A DNA stretch of 64,000 nt from an uncultured Muribaculaceae bacterium (GTDB lineage: Bacteria > Bacteroidota > Bacteroidia > Bacteroidales > Muribaculaceae), in assembly GCA_947628305.1 (NCBI GenBank), contig CANQZG010000010.1:1-64000 (forward strand), written 5' to 3'. Shown here one piece after another: positions 34,413 through 44,057 of this stretch; the first letter of the stretch is position 1, and each line of letters begins with the position of its first letter. Position numbers and translations under genes: made by a program. Below the pieces are notes generated by a model. That model had not been told where the DNA came from. It worked only from the letters and a program-made list of their open reading frames with translations, and did not search any database.

Positions 34413-35692
34413 ATGGATAACAAGGAGTTGAGATTCGAGACACGGCAGATTCATGCCGGTCTTCATATAGACGCGACAGGGGCGCGTGGCGTGGCTGTAC
34501 ACCCCACGGCTGCCTATCATTTCGAGAGTTGCGACTATGCCGCCGACCTTTTTAACCTCACAAAGGCGGGCAATATATACACCCGTCTGAACAATCCGAC
34601 AAATTCGCAGTATGAGGAGCGTATCGCCGCCCTGTATGGCGGGGTCGGCGCGTTGGCGACATCATCGGGGATGTCGGCGATATTGCTGGCTGTAACCTCC
34701 CTCGCCGGGGAGGGTGATAACATCGTTGCCTCCCCGAGGTTATACGGCGGGACCTATAACCAATTCCGTATATCGCTTCCCCGCCTCGGCATCGATGTCA
34801 GGATTGCACAGGGCGAGTCTCCCGATGATTTCAGGAGGCTTGTAGATGACCGTACACGGATGGTTTTCATTGAAAGCATGGCAACCCGACGTGTGATGTC
34901 CTCGATATAGAGGGGATTGGCAAGGTGGCTCATGAGGCAGGTGTCCCGTTCGTTGTCGATAATACATTTGGCGCGGGAGGATACCTTTGCAACCCGTTTG
35001 ACTGGGGCGCGGATATCGTTGTCGATTCAGCCACCAAGTGGATTAACGGTCATGGCACGGCGTCGGGAGGCGTAATTGTGGACGGAGGCCGTTTTGACTG
35101 GGGCAACGGCAAGTTCCCGCAAATCGCAGGCCCTGACGAGGGGTATCACGGGTTAAACCTATATGAGGCGTTTGGCCCGGCGGCGTTCATTGTTAAATGC
35201 CGGGTTGACGGCATGCGTGATTTCGGCGTGTGCTCGTCGCCGTTTGACTCCTATCTGATGATGCTTGGCCTGGAGACCCTTTCGTTGCGGGTCGAGCACC
35301 AGGTTAATTCCACGCGCAGGATTGCCGAGGCGTTAAGCCGTCATCCCAAGGTGGAGAGTGTCAGCTATGTCGGTTTTGAAGACCATCCGTCCCATGCCAA
35401 TGCCGTCAAGTATTTCCGTCATGGCGGGGGCGCGGTGTTCTCGATGACACTAAAGGGCGACCTCGATTCGACAGTGAGGTTTGTTGAAGGGTTGAAGCTC
35501 GCCAAGCACATGACGATGATTGGCGACTCGGTGACCGTGGTCACCCATCCTGCATCGACCACCCACAAGCAGCTTAACGAGGCCGACATGAAGGCTGCCG
35601 GAATCTCGCCCACGTTGTTGCGTGTGTCGCCGGGACTGGAACATCCCGATGACATTATCGCCGATTTTGAACAGGCTCTCGAACTTGTGTGA
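34413..35692 (+). pseudogene. metY: O-acetylhomoserine sulfhydrylase with one-base deletion
   Basis: PLP-dependent enzyme making homocysteine from O-acetylhomoserine and sulfide. The frame from 34413 gives the family N-terminus (MDNKELRFETRQIHAGLHID) but shifts after ...MVFIESM near 34880 and stops at 34910. The second frame (from about 34880 to 35692) carries the rest: GVPFVVDNTFGAGGYLCNPF, the PLP-lysine segment DSATKWINGHGT, and a normal C-terminus. Adding one G to the GG at 34880-34881 restores ESMGNPTCDVLDIEG, so a single-base deletion explains the break. Intact length would be about 427 aa. As sequenced the gene is inactive. Confidence 0.88.
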
Positions 35693-36717
35693 TGAGTGAG
35701 GCACGGTACTATCATCACCGTTCGCCGGTGACGCTTGAATGCGGCTATGTCTTGCCGGAGGTCACGGTGGCCTATCACACCTACGGGAGATTGAACGCCG
35801 ACCGTAGCAATGTCGTGTGGGTGATGCACGCCCTGACGGCCAACTCCGATGTGGCCGACTGGTGGCCCCACACGGTAGAGACTGGGAAATTCCTTGACCC
35901 CTCGCGCTATTTCGTGGTGTGTGCCAATGTACTTGGGTCGTGTTACGGCACTACAGGCCCGTTGTCGGTCAATCAGGAGACCGGCGAGCCATGGTACGGA
36001 GACTTCCCCGATGTAACGGTGAGGGATATGGTGGAGTGTCACCGTCTTCTTGCCGGATATCTTGGTATAACACACATAGACACGATTATAGGCTCGTCGC
36101 TCGGCGGCTTCCAGGCCCTTGAATGGCTCACGGGTTATCCTGATGTCGCCGATAAGGCGGTGTTGATTGCCACCGATGTCGAATGCCGTCCCTGGGAGGC
36201 CGCAATCAACGAGTCGATGTACATGGCGATGAGATGTGACCCGACATTGGGTGAGCGACATCCCGATGCGGGAGCGCAAGGCCTTGCCGCCGCGCGTTCA
36301 ATCGCCCTGTTGAGCTACCGCAGCCATTATGCCTACGACCTGACACAGCAGGATGTCGAACCACGTGCTGATATATTCACCCGACGCGTACAGAGTTACC
36401 AGCAATATCAGGGAAAGAAGCTCGTTGACCGCTTCAACGCCTATTCCTATCTGACATTGTGTCGCTCGGCCGATGCGCACGACATCTCGCGCGGACGTGG
36501 CTCGATGGCTGATGCACTGTCTCGTATAAAGGCGCGATGCCTTGTTGTGGCGATTTCGTCCGACATCCTTTTCCCTCCGGAGAATCATCGTATAATGGCC
36601 GACTGTATACCGCAGGCCGACTTCCGTGTGATTGACTCGGAGTATGCCCATGACGGCTTCCTTATTGAACACGAGAAACTAAATACACTAATTTCAGAAT
36701 TCCAACAAAAAGCGTGA
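35692..36717 (+). CDS. metX: Homoserine O-acetyltransferase
   Basis: Alpha/beta-hydrolase that acetylates homoserine for methionine synthesis. The product is 341 aa from the ATG at 35692, which shares a base with the metY stop (TGATG). The nucleophile elbow GSSLGGFQALEW holds the catalytic Ser, and the catalytic His is in SEYAHDGFLIEH. WVMHALTANSDVADWW is the MetX signature. The gene is intact, between two broken partners, so alone it cannot complete the route. Confidence 0.94.
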   Translation: MSEARYYHHRSPVTLECGYVLPEVTVAYHTYGRLNADRSNVVWVMHALTANSDVADWWPHTVETGKFLDPSRYFVVCANVLGSCYGTTGPLSVNQETGEPWYGDFPDVTVRDMVECHRLLAGYLGITHIDTIIGSSLGGFQALEWLTGYPDVADKAVLIATDVECRPWEAAINESMYMAMRCDPTLGERHPDAGAQGLAAARSIALLSYRSHYAYDLTQQDVEPRADIFTRRVQSYQQYQGKKLVDRFNAYSYLTLCRSADAHDISRGRGSMADALSRIKARCLVVAISSDILFPPENHRIMADCIPQADFRVIDSEYAHDGFLIEHEKLNTLISEFQQKA

Positions 36718-36721
36718 TATA

Positions 36722-37908
36722 ATGAGCAAACGAATCAAAATAGGACTTTTCGGGTTCGGGACTGTGGGACGCGGACTGTATGAGCTGCTTGAACGCATCA
36801 GTTCAACCGATGTGACAATTGAGCGTATATGCGTCCGTGACATGTCAAAGAACCGTGGTGTGCAGGCACGTTTCACCGATAATGCCGATGAAATTTTCAA
36901 TGACCCTGACATAAACTTCATCGTTGAGTTGATTGATGACGCCGACGCTTCCTACGGTATCGTGCGCTGTGCCCTTGAGATGAAACTGCCCGTTGTCACC
37001 GGTAACAAGAAGATGCTCGCACGTCATCTGCCCGAATTGATTGAGCTTCAGCGCGAGCAAGGGACGGCATTGCTCTATGACGCCTCGGCGTGTGGCTCTA
37101 TTCCCGTGATACGCAACCTGGAGGAATACTACGACAACGACCTGCTGATTTCGGTCAAGGGTATTCTCAACGGCTCGTCCAATTTCATCCTGTCAAAGAT
37201 TTTCAACGAGGGTATGACCTATGGTGACGCGTTGCAGCTGGCGCGTGACGCAGGTTTTGTCGAGAGCAACCCCACGCTCGACCTTGACGGCTGGGACTCG
37301 TTGTTCAAGCTCGTGATTATAGGGGTGCATGCGTTCGGAATCTATGTAGACCTGAACGGGTGTTCACCTACGGCATATCCCACATGAACGACCATGACAT
37401 CAGTTTCGCCCGCGAGAAAGACCGTCGCATCAAGCTCGTGGCCCATGTCGAGAAGATGGATGACAACCGTCTCGTCATGTCAGTGATGCCACAGTTGATT
37501 TCACGCAATAAATACATCTATTCGGTCGAGGATGAGTTCAACGGTGTTGTAATCAAGGGACTTTTCTACGACAAACAGTTCATGTTCGGCCGTGGCGCAG
37601 GTGCGCATCCCACCTCATCGGCGGTGTTGAGCGATATCACCGCGTGCCTATATGATTACCGTTACGAATATAAGAAGATGCGTCACAGCGAGCTGCCTGT
37701 ATTTGACGACAACGTGTCGTTCCGCATCTACATGCGCTATAACGACCCGATTGACCTGCAGTTGCTGCGGTTTGAGGAAATCACCGAGAGTTACACGTCG
37801 CCGGGATATAACTATGTTGTCGGGCGCGTGACCCTTAACTCCCTGCACTCCGCCCGCGAGGCCCTGCATTCCCGTGGCCTGTTCATCGCGGCCTATCCAC
37901 ACGATTAA
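36722..37908 (+). pseudogene. hom: Homoserine dehydrogenase with one-base deletion
   Basis: NAD(P)-dependent reduction of aspartate semialdehyde to homoserine. The first frame (36722-37387) has the cofactor loop GLFGFGTVGRGLYE and the catalytic region GNKKMLARHLPEL, ILNGSSNFIL and LDGWDSLFKLVIIG. After GIYVD it shifts and ends at 37387. The second frame continues with VFTYGISHMNDHDISFAREK and an ordinary C-terminus. Adding one C to the CC at 37351-37352 restores YVDPERVFTYG. Intact length would be about 395 aa. It begins 5 bases after metX, last in the operon. Confidence 0.88.
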
Positions 37909-37927
37909 CGCGGAAAGATAATAAAAA

Positions 37928-38078
37928 TGAGGTTGTTGCAAAATTGAGACTTAATTCGAAATCGTAGGGACGCGCCAACGGGGCGTCCTCAAAGTGGTTA
38001 TTATCAATCATTTGCAATAAAGGACGCGCCAACGGGCGCGTCCTTACGATGTTTATTGCGAATTTTGTAACACCCTCA
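37928..38078. repeat. Palindromic element B6 with terminal inverted repeats
   Basis: The left end (TGAGG...TTGCAAAATT, 37928-37945) and the right end (AATTTTGTAACACCCTCA, 38061-38078) are imperfect inverted repeats. Inside, GGACGCGCCAACGGGGCGTCC (left arm shortened) and GGACGCGC...GCGCGTCC flank the spacer ATCATTTGCAATAA. It fills the gap between hom and the convergent LRR gene. Confidence 0.78.
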
Positions 38079-38096
38079 TTTTTAGGGGATGTATTG

Positions 38097-39236
38097 TTAT
38101 TTCACGATGACCTTGCGGACTGTGCCGTCTGACATCTTGATGATGTTGAGGCCTTTGGCGGGTTGTTCGAGGCGTTTGCCGTCGATGGTGTATACGGCAT
38201 CGACTGTGGTCGCGTTGTCAGCGTCTATTTCACCGATGGCGGTAGAGCCGCTGCCGATGGCCTTGACTGACTTGAAGTTACTCCAGTGCTTGGCTGCTGC
38301 GTATGCGTTCTCCGACCCTGCGGGTACATACAGGACTGCCGTCGCGGGAAGGTTGTTGAACGGGCCTGTGGCATACGACATGTTAGGTGTTGTCGGAACC
38401 GAAGCCGCGTTTACAGTGAACGACTTTAGACTGGCACAATCGTTGAATGAGTTGGGAAGAAGATATTTCAGGTCTCCCTGTATGTCGACAGATTCAAGGC
38501 TGGCCAGGCTGTTGAACGAGTATGAATCAAGGTAGGTTATACCTTTGCCCAGTTTGACCGACTTGATATTGGCGCATCCGGCGAACGCGTTGCCGGAGAA
38601 TGTCGATGTCTCGCCCGAACCGTTCTCTATGATATTGTCGTTGATGACTACCTCGGTGATTTTCAGGTTCCGGCTGAACGCGCTTGAACCGATGGAACGC
38701 GCCTTTTCAAGTGAGACGGGGGCGAGTTGTTCGCAGCCCGAGAAGCAGCTTGAACTGAACACGGCGACATCGGAGGCATCAAACAGTTCAAGGTTGGAAC
38801 AATCGGCGAATGCATAGGGACCCACCGACTTTGTCCCCTTGGGTGGATACACTTTTTTCAGGGTCGTGCTACCGAGGAACATGTAACCCGAGATGCTGTT
38901 AGGTGATGTGCCGAAACCTTCCATGTTGTCATCGTCATAGAAATAATCCTTGGAGTCATAGATGAACTTGGCGTCACGCATGTCAAGGACTTCAAGGACA
39001 CCGTTACCCTCGACAGCAGTTCCGAAACGTTGTTTGCGGGTCTTGGTCATTATACGGAGAATCTTGACATCGGCACTGTTGATTTCGCCGGTGATTGTCA
39101 ATTCTTTCAGCGTCAGTTTCTCATCGGCTGTCAAGGCCGCGGCAAGGGCGCCCGCGGTGTTGTTTACTGATTTAGATTGGGCGTTGACGGTTATTCCGGC
39201 AGCCGCGATTGCGATTAGAAATATTATTTTTTTCAT
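38097..39236 (-). CDS. BspA-like leucine-rich repeat surface protein
   Basis: 379 aa with a signal peptide (MKKIIFLIAIAAAGITVNAQ). The middle is a run of LRR_5 (BspA-like) repeats: GYMFLGSTTLKKVYPPKGTK, VGPYAFADCSNLELFDASDV, FSSSCFSGCEQLAPVSLEKA, NAFAGCANIKSVKLGKGITY. These proteins are usually surface adhesins. The C-terminus (AVYTIDGKRLEQPAKGLNII... ending KVIVK) looks like a T9SS sorting tail. It heads a block of secreted-protein genes on the minus strand. Confidence 0.85.
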   Translation of the reverse strand: MKKIIFLIAIAAAGITVNAQSKSVNNTAGALAAALTADEKLTLKELTITGEINSADVKILRIMTKTRKQRFGTAVEGNGVLEVLDMRDAKFIYDSKDYFYDDDNMEGFGTSPNSISGYMFLGSTTLKKVYPPKGTKSVGPYAFADCSNLELFDASDVAVFSSSCFSGCEQLAPVSLEKARSIGSSAFSRNLKITEVVINDNIIENGSGETSTFSGNAFAGCANIKSVKLGKGITYLDSYSFNSLASLESVDIQGDLKYLLPNSFNDCASLKSFTVNAASVPTTPNMSYATGPFNNLPATAVLYVPAGSENAYAAAKHWSNFKSVKAIGSGSTAIGEIDADNATTVDAVYTIDGKRLEQPAKGLNIIKMSDGTVRKVIVK

Positions 39237-39248
39237 AGTGACAATCTC

Positions 39249-39923
39249 TTATTTGTTTTTGTGATTACGGAATTCGGGACGGACGCGTGGCATGACAGCC
39301 TCGATGCCGCTGTTTTGCTTGGGTGCGGAATGGTAGTCGAGCCATTCTTCGGGCGACATTGACTGATAGTTGACGAAATAGTAGTCGTAGGCACTGTTGA
39401 TTGTCGTCATGTCGCGGACATATACAAAGTCGGTGGTATCCTTGGATATATAGTAGTCCTTGCCACCGTCATATCCGTAGTATTTGTATCGGTGGTCCAT
39501 GAATGAGTATAGTCTCTTGCCAAGGTCGCGGTCAACAACCATGTAGGCTTCGGTGAAGCGGTCGCCGTTGAACAAGTAGATGACCTCAAACGACAGCGCG
39601 CTGTCATTCTTGACCTCATAATGGATTTCACGGCGTGTCATTGACCCTTCGTAGCCACCGAGACCGATGTTTATAGTCCACGTGGTGTCGTAGATTAGTT
39701 TGCGGGACTCTTTTGCCGTGATTTCAGCGAATGTCGAGCCATATTCAAGGATTGGCTCGGAGACGGCGGCGACTTTGGCCAGGCTGTCATTCAGGGCCAC
39801 TTCGGGGTCGATAGGCTCGACCGGGTCGATGACGGGTTCCGGTTCGTCATTGTTGGAGTCGCCACAGGAATATATCCCGGCGACAGAGACCATTGCAAGC
39901 GCAATATATAGTAATTTTCTCAT
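39249..39923 (-). CDS. Lipoprotein of unknown function
   Basis: 224 aa with lipobox VAGIYSC and an acidic, Pro-rich linker (GDSNNDEPEPVIDPVEPIDP), as in many exported Bacteroidetes lipoproteins. The mature part is not recognised. It is a distant paralog of the next gene upstream: both have ESRKL..DTT near the middle and MSPEEWLDYH or MSPEEIKKYYE at the end. Lies between the LRR gene and M6 protease genes, so it may help in their transport or anchoring; that is inference. Confidence 0.68.
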   Translation of the reverse strand: MRKLLYIALAMVSVAGIYSCGDSNNDEPEPVIDPVEPIDPEVALNDSLAKVAAVSEPILEYGSTFAEITAKESRKLIYDTTWTINIGLGGYEGSMTRREIHYEVKNDSALSFEVIYLFNGDRFTEAYMVVDRDLGKRLYSFMDHRYKYYGYDGGKDYYISKDTTDFVYVRDMTTINSAYDYYFVNYQSMSPEEWLDYHSAPKQNSGIEAVMPRVRPEFRNHKNK

Positions 39924-39944
39924 GATTCTATGTTGTTTGAGGGG

Positions 39945-40514
39945 TTATTCGTAATATTTCTTTATTTCTTCAGGAGACATCTTGTCATAGACAACGCGGA
40001 AATATTCGGCACCGCTTGACTGGTCTTCCCAAATCTCATTGCGCACTGAAACAGACGAATCGGGTGTCAGGTAGATGTCCTCGTTGTAGACATCGCTGTG
40101 ACGCCAAAACTTGTATTGCTCCCTGAAAATCTTGTTCAATGCCTCCTGTGTCTCGGTATTGACGGGGCACAGCATTTCCGACTGATACAACTCGGCTTTC
40201 TGGAAGTGATAGTAGTAGAAATAGGCGAGGTCTTCGTCACGACCGTCATAGATAAGGGTGCGCACGGCTGTCTTGCCATACAGGACGACAGTGGTGTCGC
40301 GACGCAATTTGCGTGACTCGTTGGCCTTTACCCAGGGGACATCGGCACCCCAGTCGACGAACGGCTCGAGTGGGCTGTGTTTGATTTCAACCACGGGTTT
40401 GTCAGGTTCGACGGGTGGTTCCACTGACGGTTCATCTCCGTCATCCTTGCACGAAACGAACGGCATTAGCAACAGTGCCGCCATTAGCATTGGTAAGTAC
40501 TTAAGTTTTTTCAT
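39945..40514 (-). CDS. Lipoprotein, paralog of the neighbouring one
   Basis: 189 aa with lipobox LLLMPFVSC and an acidic linker (KDDGDEPSVEPPVEPDKP). The shared elements with the 39249-39923 product are ESRKLRRDTT, a TxxLIYDGRDEDL-type strand and the ending MSPEEIKKYYE. It lies 21 bases upstream of that gene and 44 bases downstream of the first M6 gene; probably one transcript. Function unknown. Confidence 0.68.
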   Translation of the reverse strand: MKKLKYLPMLMAALLLMPFVSCKDDGDEPSVEPPVEPDKPVVEIKHSPLEPFVDWGADVPWVKANESRKLRRDTTVVLYGKTAVRTLIYDGRDEDLAYFYYYHFQKAELYQSEMLCPVNTETQEALNKIFREQYKFWRHSDVYNEDIYLTPDSSVSVRNEIWEDQSSGAEYFRVVYDKMSPEEIKKYYE

Positions 40515-40558
40515 AAATGTTATAGGTTAGTGTGAAAAAATATGTGATGTGTCTTGGG

Positions 40559-42319
40559 TTATCTTATCACGGTCTTGGTAGCCGAGCCGTCGCTGTGGCG
40601 CACAATCACGATGCCTTTATAGCCTGACCTCGCCACTGTCGCCTGTACCGATTCGCCTGTGCCGAGACATACTCCCGTGGCGGTGTAGACGGTCACTGCT
40701 TCATCAGTGGAGGCCATTGTCCCGCTGATTCCCGACGGCTCGTCGCCCCCGCCCATGAAATCGAACGATGCGTTGCCTTCAAAGTCGATGTCAATGTTGG
40801 TGATTGGCTTTCCGAGGAATTTTCGTCCGTCGGTGTTCTCGTTGAACAGTGTGGCCGCCGGGACTGATACATCGGTCAGGAAATTGTTGTACTTCCCGTT
40901 GATGTTGTTGAAATAGGGGTAGGTGTCGCCGGCGGCACTGTCGGCGAAACCGCGGTTGTCGGCATACACCACGGCATATCTCGGATGGTCCTTGATGGTG
41001 TTCACCGTGTTGTATTTCCAAGAGATGTCGAAGTAGTCGATATGGGTAATGAGCACCCCGTCGTTGGGGACGAACTCGTCCCACCCTTGGCGGTATCGGT
41101 TCTCAATCATGAAATACTCGTCGCGGTGGGCGTCGTTGTAGATGACGTAGGCGTTGCCATTGTCAGTGAGCGGCCGCATTCCTGTGACTGTCGCCGGCGA
41201 TTTAAGCTCGATGGGTTCAATCCATCCGCAGAACCATTTCTCGTAGGCCGTGTAACCGACAGGGCGACGCCCGTCATCATTGTATGCGCCGTAGTCCATT
41301 ATGTCCCAGTAGTGCATGGGGTTCGTCCCCGACCCGTTTGTACCGTAATGGTCCTTTAGACCGAAACAGTGGGAAAATTCATGGCATATCGTGCCTATCC
41401 CTGCGAGTTGTGTGCCCTCTTTCCCGTATAGTTCGTTGCTGTAGGCAAAGACGGTGATGTTCACTCCGTCATGGACGGCGAATGCGTCGCCCGATGTGAG
41501 GTGCACCTTGCCGGGCCACAGTTTGTCGGTCGCGTTCATGTCATAGTTCTGGCCGTATCCGGCGTGGAGCAGATAGAGCATGTCTATCGCCTTGTCACCG
41601 TCCCAGTCATAATCATTGAAGTCGACAAGAGGGTCGGCCGCGGCGCATGCGTCGATGACAAGTTTGTCGATGTTGCTGTCGACGCGACCGTCATCCTGGC
41701 CGTAGTAGGCCTGTGGTTGTGACAGTGTGACCGGCCCGATGACATCAAAGTTGAAATCAAACTGGCCGTTGCTTTGGTCATGGAAATAGTCGCGTATGCT
41801 TCCGTAGAAACCGTTGTCGTTGTATCCGCGTTTGTTGGCGATGTCGTTGAATGTCTCCTTGGGCGAGGGGGTGGCAAATTTCGTGTCGCTGAACTCAACG
41901 AGCACAATCAGTCCCTTTTTGCTCCCCTGTAGGTCGTTGCGGCGTGCCGATGACTGCACGGCACGGCTGAGACGGCGAGATGAGTCAGCGTTGTCAACTG
42001 ACTCGATGGATTTCCTTAGGCGTTCAATCATCTGTGTCTCATCGGCGTGTCGTGCCCCCGGGCCGTGGGCGATTACTTCCCCGGCAGGACGCATGCGGCC
42101 GTTCGCTAATGTCGCGTAACACCAGTCGCCGTTTGTCGTCCGCGCAACAGGTACTCCGTCCTCGGTCATGTAGTAATATAGGTTTTCGTCTCCGGCGGTT
42201 TGTATTCTAAGTTCTGAACCGTCGCTTTGGGTGACGGTAAGCCATTGTCTCACCACCGGGGCGGTATGTGACTGTGTCGCCAGCAACGCCATCGCGCATG
42301 GCAATAGGATTCTTTTCAT
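40559..42319 (-). CDS. M6 family (InhA-like) secreted metalloprotease
   Basis: 586 aa with a signal peptide (about 1-20). The catalytic zinc site is ICHEFSHCFGLKDHYG (HExxH, with GLxDHY following), then the Met-turn WDIMDYGAYND. GSIRDYFHDQSNGQFDFNFD is the conserved M6 N-terminal segment. The C-terminus (GIVIVRHSDGSATKTVIR) looks like a T9SS sorting tail. It is a paralog of the adjacent M6 gene. Likely surface-attached or released peptidase acting on host or dietary protein. Confidence 0.9.
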   Translation of the reverse strand: MKRILLPCAMALLATQSHTAPVVRQWLTVTQSDGSELRIQTAGDENLYYYMTEDGVPVARTTNGDWCYATLANGRMRPAGEVIAHGPGARHADETQMIERLRKSIESVDNADSSRRLSRAVQSSARRNDLQGSKKGLIVLVEFSDTKFATPSPKETFNDIANKRGYNDNGFYGSIRDYFHDQSNGQFDFNFDVIGPVTLSQPQAYYGQDDGRVDSNIDKLVIDACAAADPLVDFNDYDWDGDKAIDMLYLLHAGYGQNYDMNATDKLWPGKVHLTSGDAFAVHDGVNITVFAYSNELYGKEGTQLAGIGTICHEFSHCFGLKDHYGTNGSGTNPMHYWDIMDYGAYNDDGRRPVGYTAYEKWFCGWIEPIELKSPATVTGMRPLTDNGNAYVIYNDAHRDEYFMIENRYRQGWDEFVPNDGVLITHIDYFDISWKYNTVNTIKDHPRYAVVYADNRGFADSAAGDTYPYFNNINGKYNNFLTDVSVPAATLFNENTDGRKFLGKPITNIDIDFEGNASFDFMGGGDEPSGISGTMASTDEAVTVYTATGVCLGTGESVQATVARSGYKGIVIVRHSDGSATKTVIR

Positions 42320-42353
42320 GATTATGAATAGTTACTTATGGTCGGTTTGTGGT

Positions 42354-43802
42354 TTAGTGTACTATGGTTTTCCAAGGGGAGCCGCCGTTGACGGGTCGCA
42401 CGATGCGTAATCCTTTACCTGACATCGGTATTTCGTCAGTCGTGCAGTCTTTGAGCAAGAGCGTGCCGTCGATTGCGTAGACATCCACTCTGTCGCTGTC
42501 TGAAACCGTTACCGATGTGATTGACGCCGGCGGGTTCATGAAACGGAACGAGACGGTGCCATCAGGGTTCTGACGTATATCGGTGATGGGTTTGCCGAGG
42601 AATTTACGCCCGTCGGTGTTGGCGTTGTAGAGCTTGGCCGCCGGGGTGCTGTCATCGGTCAGTCGGTCGTTCCCTCCGAAAGGATAGGCGTCCCCCGCGC
42701 AGGTCTCATCGTCGCGACGGTTGTCGGCGGGGACGGCGATGTAACGGGGATGTGTCTCATCGCTGTTGACGCTGTTGTATCTCCATTCGTTCTTGTCGTA
42801 GTCGATGTGGGTCACCAACAGTCCGTTGCCTTCGAGACATGCGTCCCACCCGGTCTTTTGGCGGTTCTCGAGGATATAGTATTCGTCACGGTGGGCATCG
42901 TTGTAGATGATGAACGCCTCTCCTCCCTCGCTGAGCGGACGCATTCCCGTGATTTCCTGTGGGCTGTCAAGTTCGGTGAGCTCCATCCAGCCGCTGTACC
43001 ATTTTTCAAAGGCCGTGTACCCCGCCGGGCAGAAGCCGTTGTCGTTGTACATCCCTGTGTCCATCAAGTCCCAGGTCCCCATGCCGAAAGTTAGGCCATA
43101 CTTGTCGTAAAGGTCGGCCAACCCGAAGCAATGGGAGAATTCATGGCAGATTGCACCGATGCCTGTGGCCTCGTTACCGCTTGAGCCGTTCAGTTCGCAG
43201 CTGCAGGCGAATGTGTTGACAACGGTGCCGTCAACGGTTATGGATTTCCCGTAAAGGGTTTTCTCAAGGGTGGACTGTTTGGGCCATATAGTGTTTTGGT
43301 CGGAGGATACGTTCTCTCCATATCCTGCGTAGACGACAAATACAAGTTCTGCCTCCCCGTCGTTGTTCCAGTCGTAGTCAGCGAAGTTCACGCTCTCATC
43401 GACCATCTGGCATGCCGACACTATCATTTCCCCGACCTTGGCATCGCGTGTGATGGTGTTCGAGCCGTAATATTGAAGTTTCTGTGGCATTGTCACAGGA
43501 CCGACGACATCAAATGTCAGGTCGAGTTTCCCGTTGCTCTGGGCGTTGAAATAGTCCCTGACACTCCCGCGATACCTCCCTTTGTCATATCCTTTTACAT
43601 TGGCGATGTCATGGAACAGTGTGGCCGGTTGGGGGACGATGAACTTACGGTCCTGGAATTCCACGAGGATTATCAATCCTTTTTTCTCGCCGACAATCGC
43701 GTGCTCGGGTCGTTCAACTATCCTGTGGGATAGTTGAGGGCATGCCCTCAACGTGAACGGTAAAAGCGTAAAATATAAAATGAATGTAAAAATATATTTC
43801 AT
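42354..43802 (-). CDS. M6 family secreted metalloprotease, paralog
   Basis: 482 aa with a signal peptide (MKYIFTFILYFTLLPFTLRA). It has GSVRDYFNAQSNGKLDLTFD, the zinc site ICHEFSHCFGLADLYD and the Met-turn WDLMDTGMYNDNGFCPAGYT. It lacks about 90 residues of the neighbour's N-terminal propeptide region. The C-terminus (LRIVRPVNGGSPWKTIVH) is again T9SS-tail-like. It is 34 bases upstream of the other M6 gene, so a tandem duplication followed by divergence is likely. Confidence 0.9.
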   Translation of the reverse strand: MKYIFTFILYFTLLPFTLRACPQLSHRIVERPEHAIVGEKKGLIILVEFQDRKFIVPQPATLFHDIANVKGYDKGRYRGSVRDYFNAQSNGKLDLTFDVVGPVTMPQKLQYYGSNTITRDAKVGEMIVSACQMVDESVNFADYDWNNDGEAELVFVVYAGYGENVSSDQNTIWPKQSTLEKTLYGKSITVDGTVVNTFACSCELNGSSGNEATGIGAICHEFSHCFGLADLYDKYGLTFGMGTWDLMDTGMYNDNGFCPAGYTAFEKWYSGWMELTELDSPQEITGMRPLSEGGEAFIIYNDAHRDEYYILENRQKTGWDACLEGNGLLVTHIDYDKNEWRYNSVNSDETHPRYIAVPADNRRDDETCAGDAYPFGGNDRLTDDSTPAAKLYNANTDGRKFLGKPITDIRQNPDGTVSFRFMNPPASITSVTVSDSDRVDVYAIDGTLLLKDCTTDEIPMSGKGLRIVRPVNGGSPWKTIVH

Positions 43803-44044
43803 AAAAATCCGCTGACGTGATGTTAATGATATTGGGGTCTTATAACCTTAAGTCAACTTTGCGCTACAAATTTATTTAAAATTTCAATATAAAATCATAT
43901 TTTATAATAAAAATTTAAAAATTGGGCATAATTTATAATTCCCACATTGCGATTCACCATTCTTGTTGACATTCTGGCGCAGGATTATGAACGGTTAATT
44001 GATGTTAAATCGGGGGGTGATTTTGTCAGTCAAATCCTAATCTC

Positions 44045-44052
44045 TAATTTTG
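44045..44052 (+). promoter_or_regulatory. Strong promoter of a candidate small RNA
   Basis: TTG at 44023-44025, a 19-base spacer and TAATTTTG at 44045-44052: the full Bacteroidetes consensus TTG-N19-TAnnTTTG. It drives rightward transcription from about 44058. The preceding 200 bases are AT-rich and hold no ORF. Confidence 0.65.
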
Positions 44053-44057
44053 TAATG

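Noticed and set aside
34860-34930. Programmed frameshift in metY
   Set aside because: No slippery heptamer, downstream pseudoknot or stop-codon context typical of programmed shifts is visible; a lost G explains it more simply.
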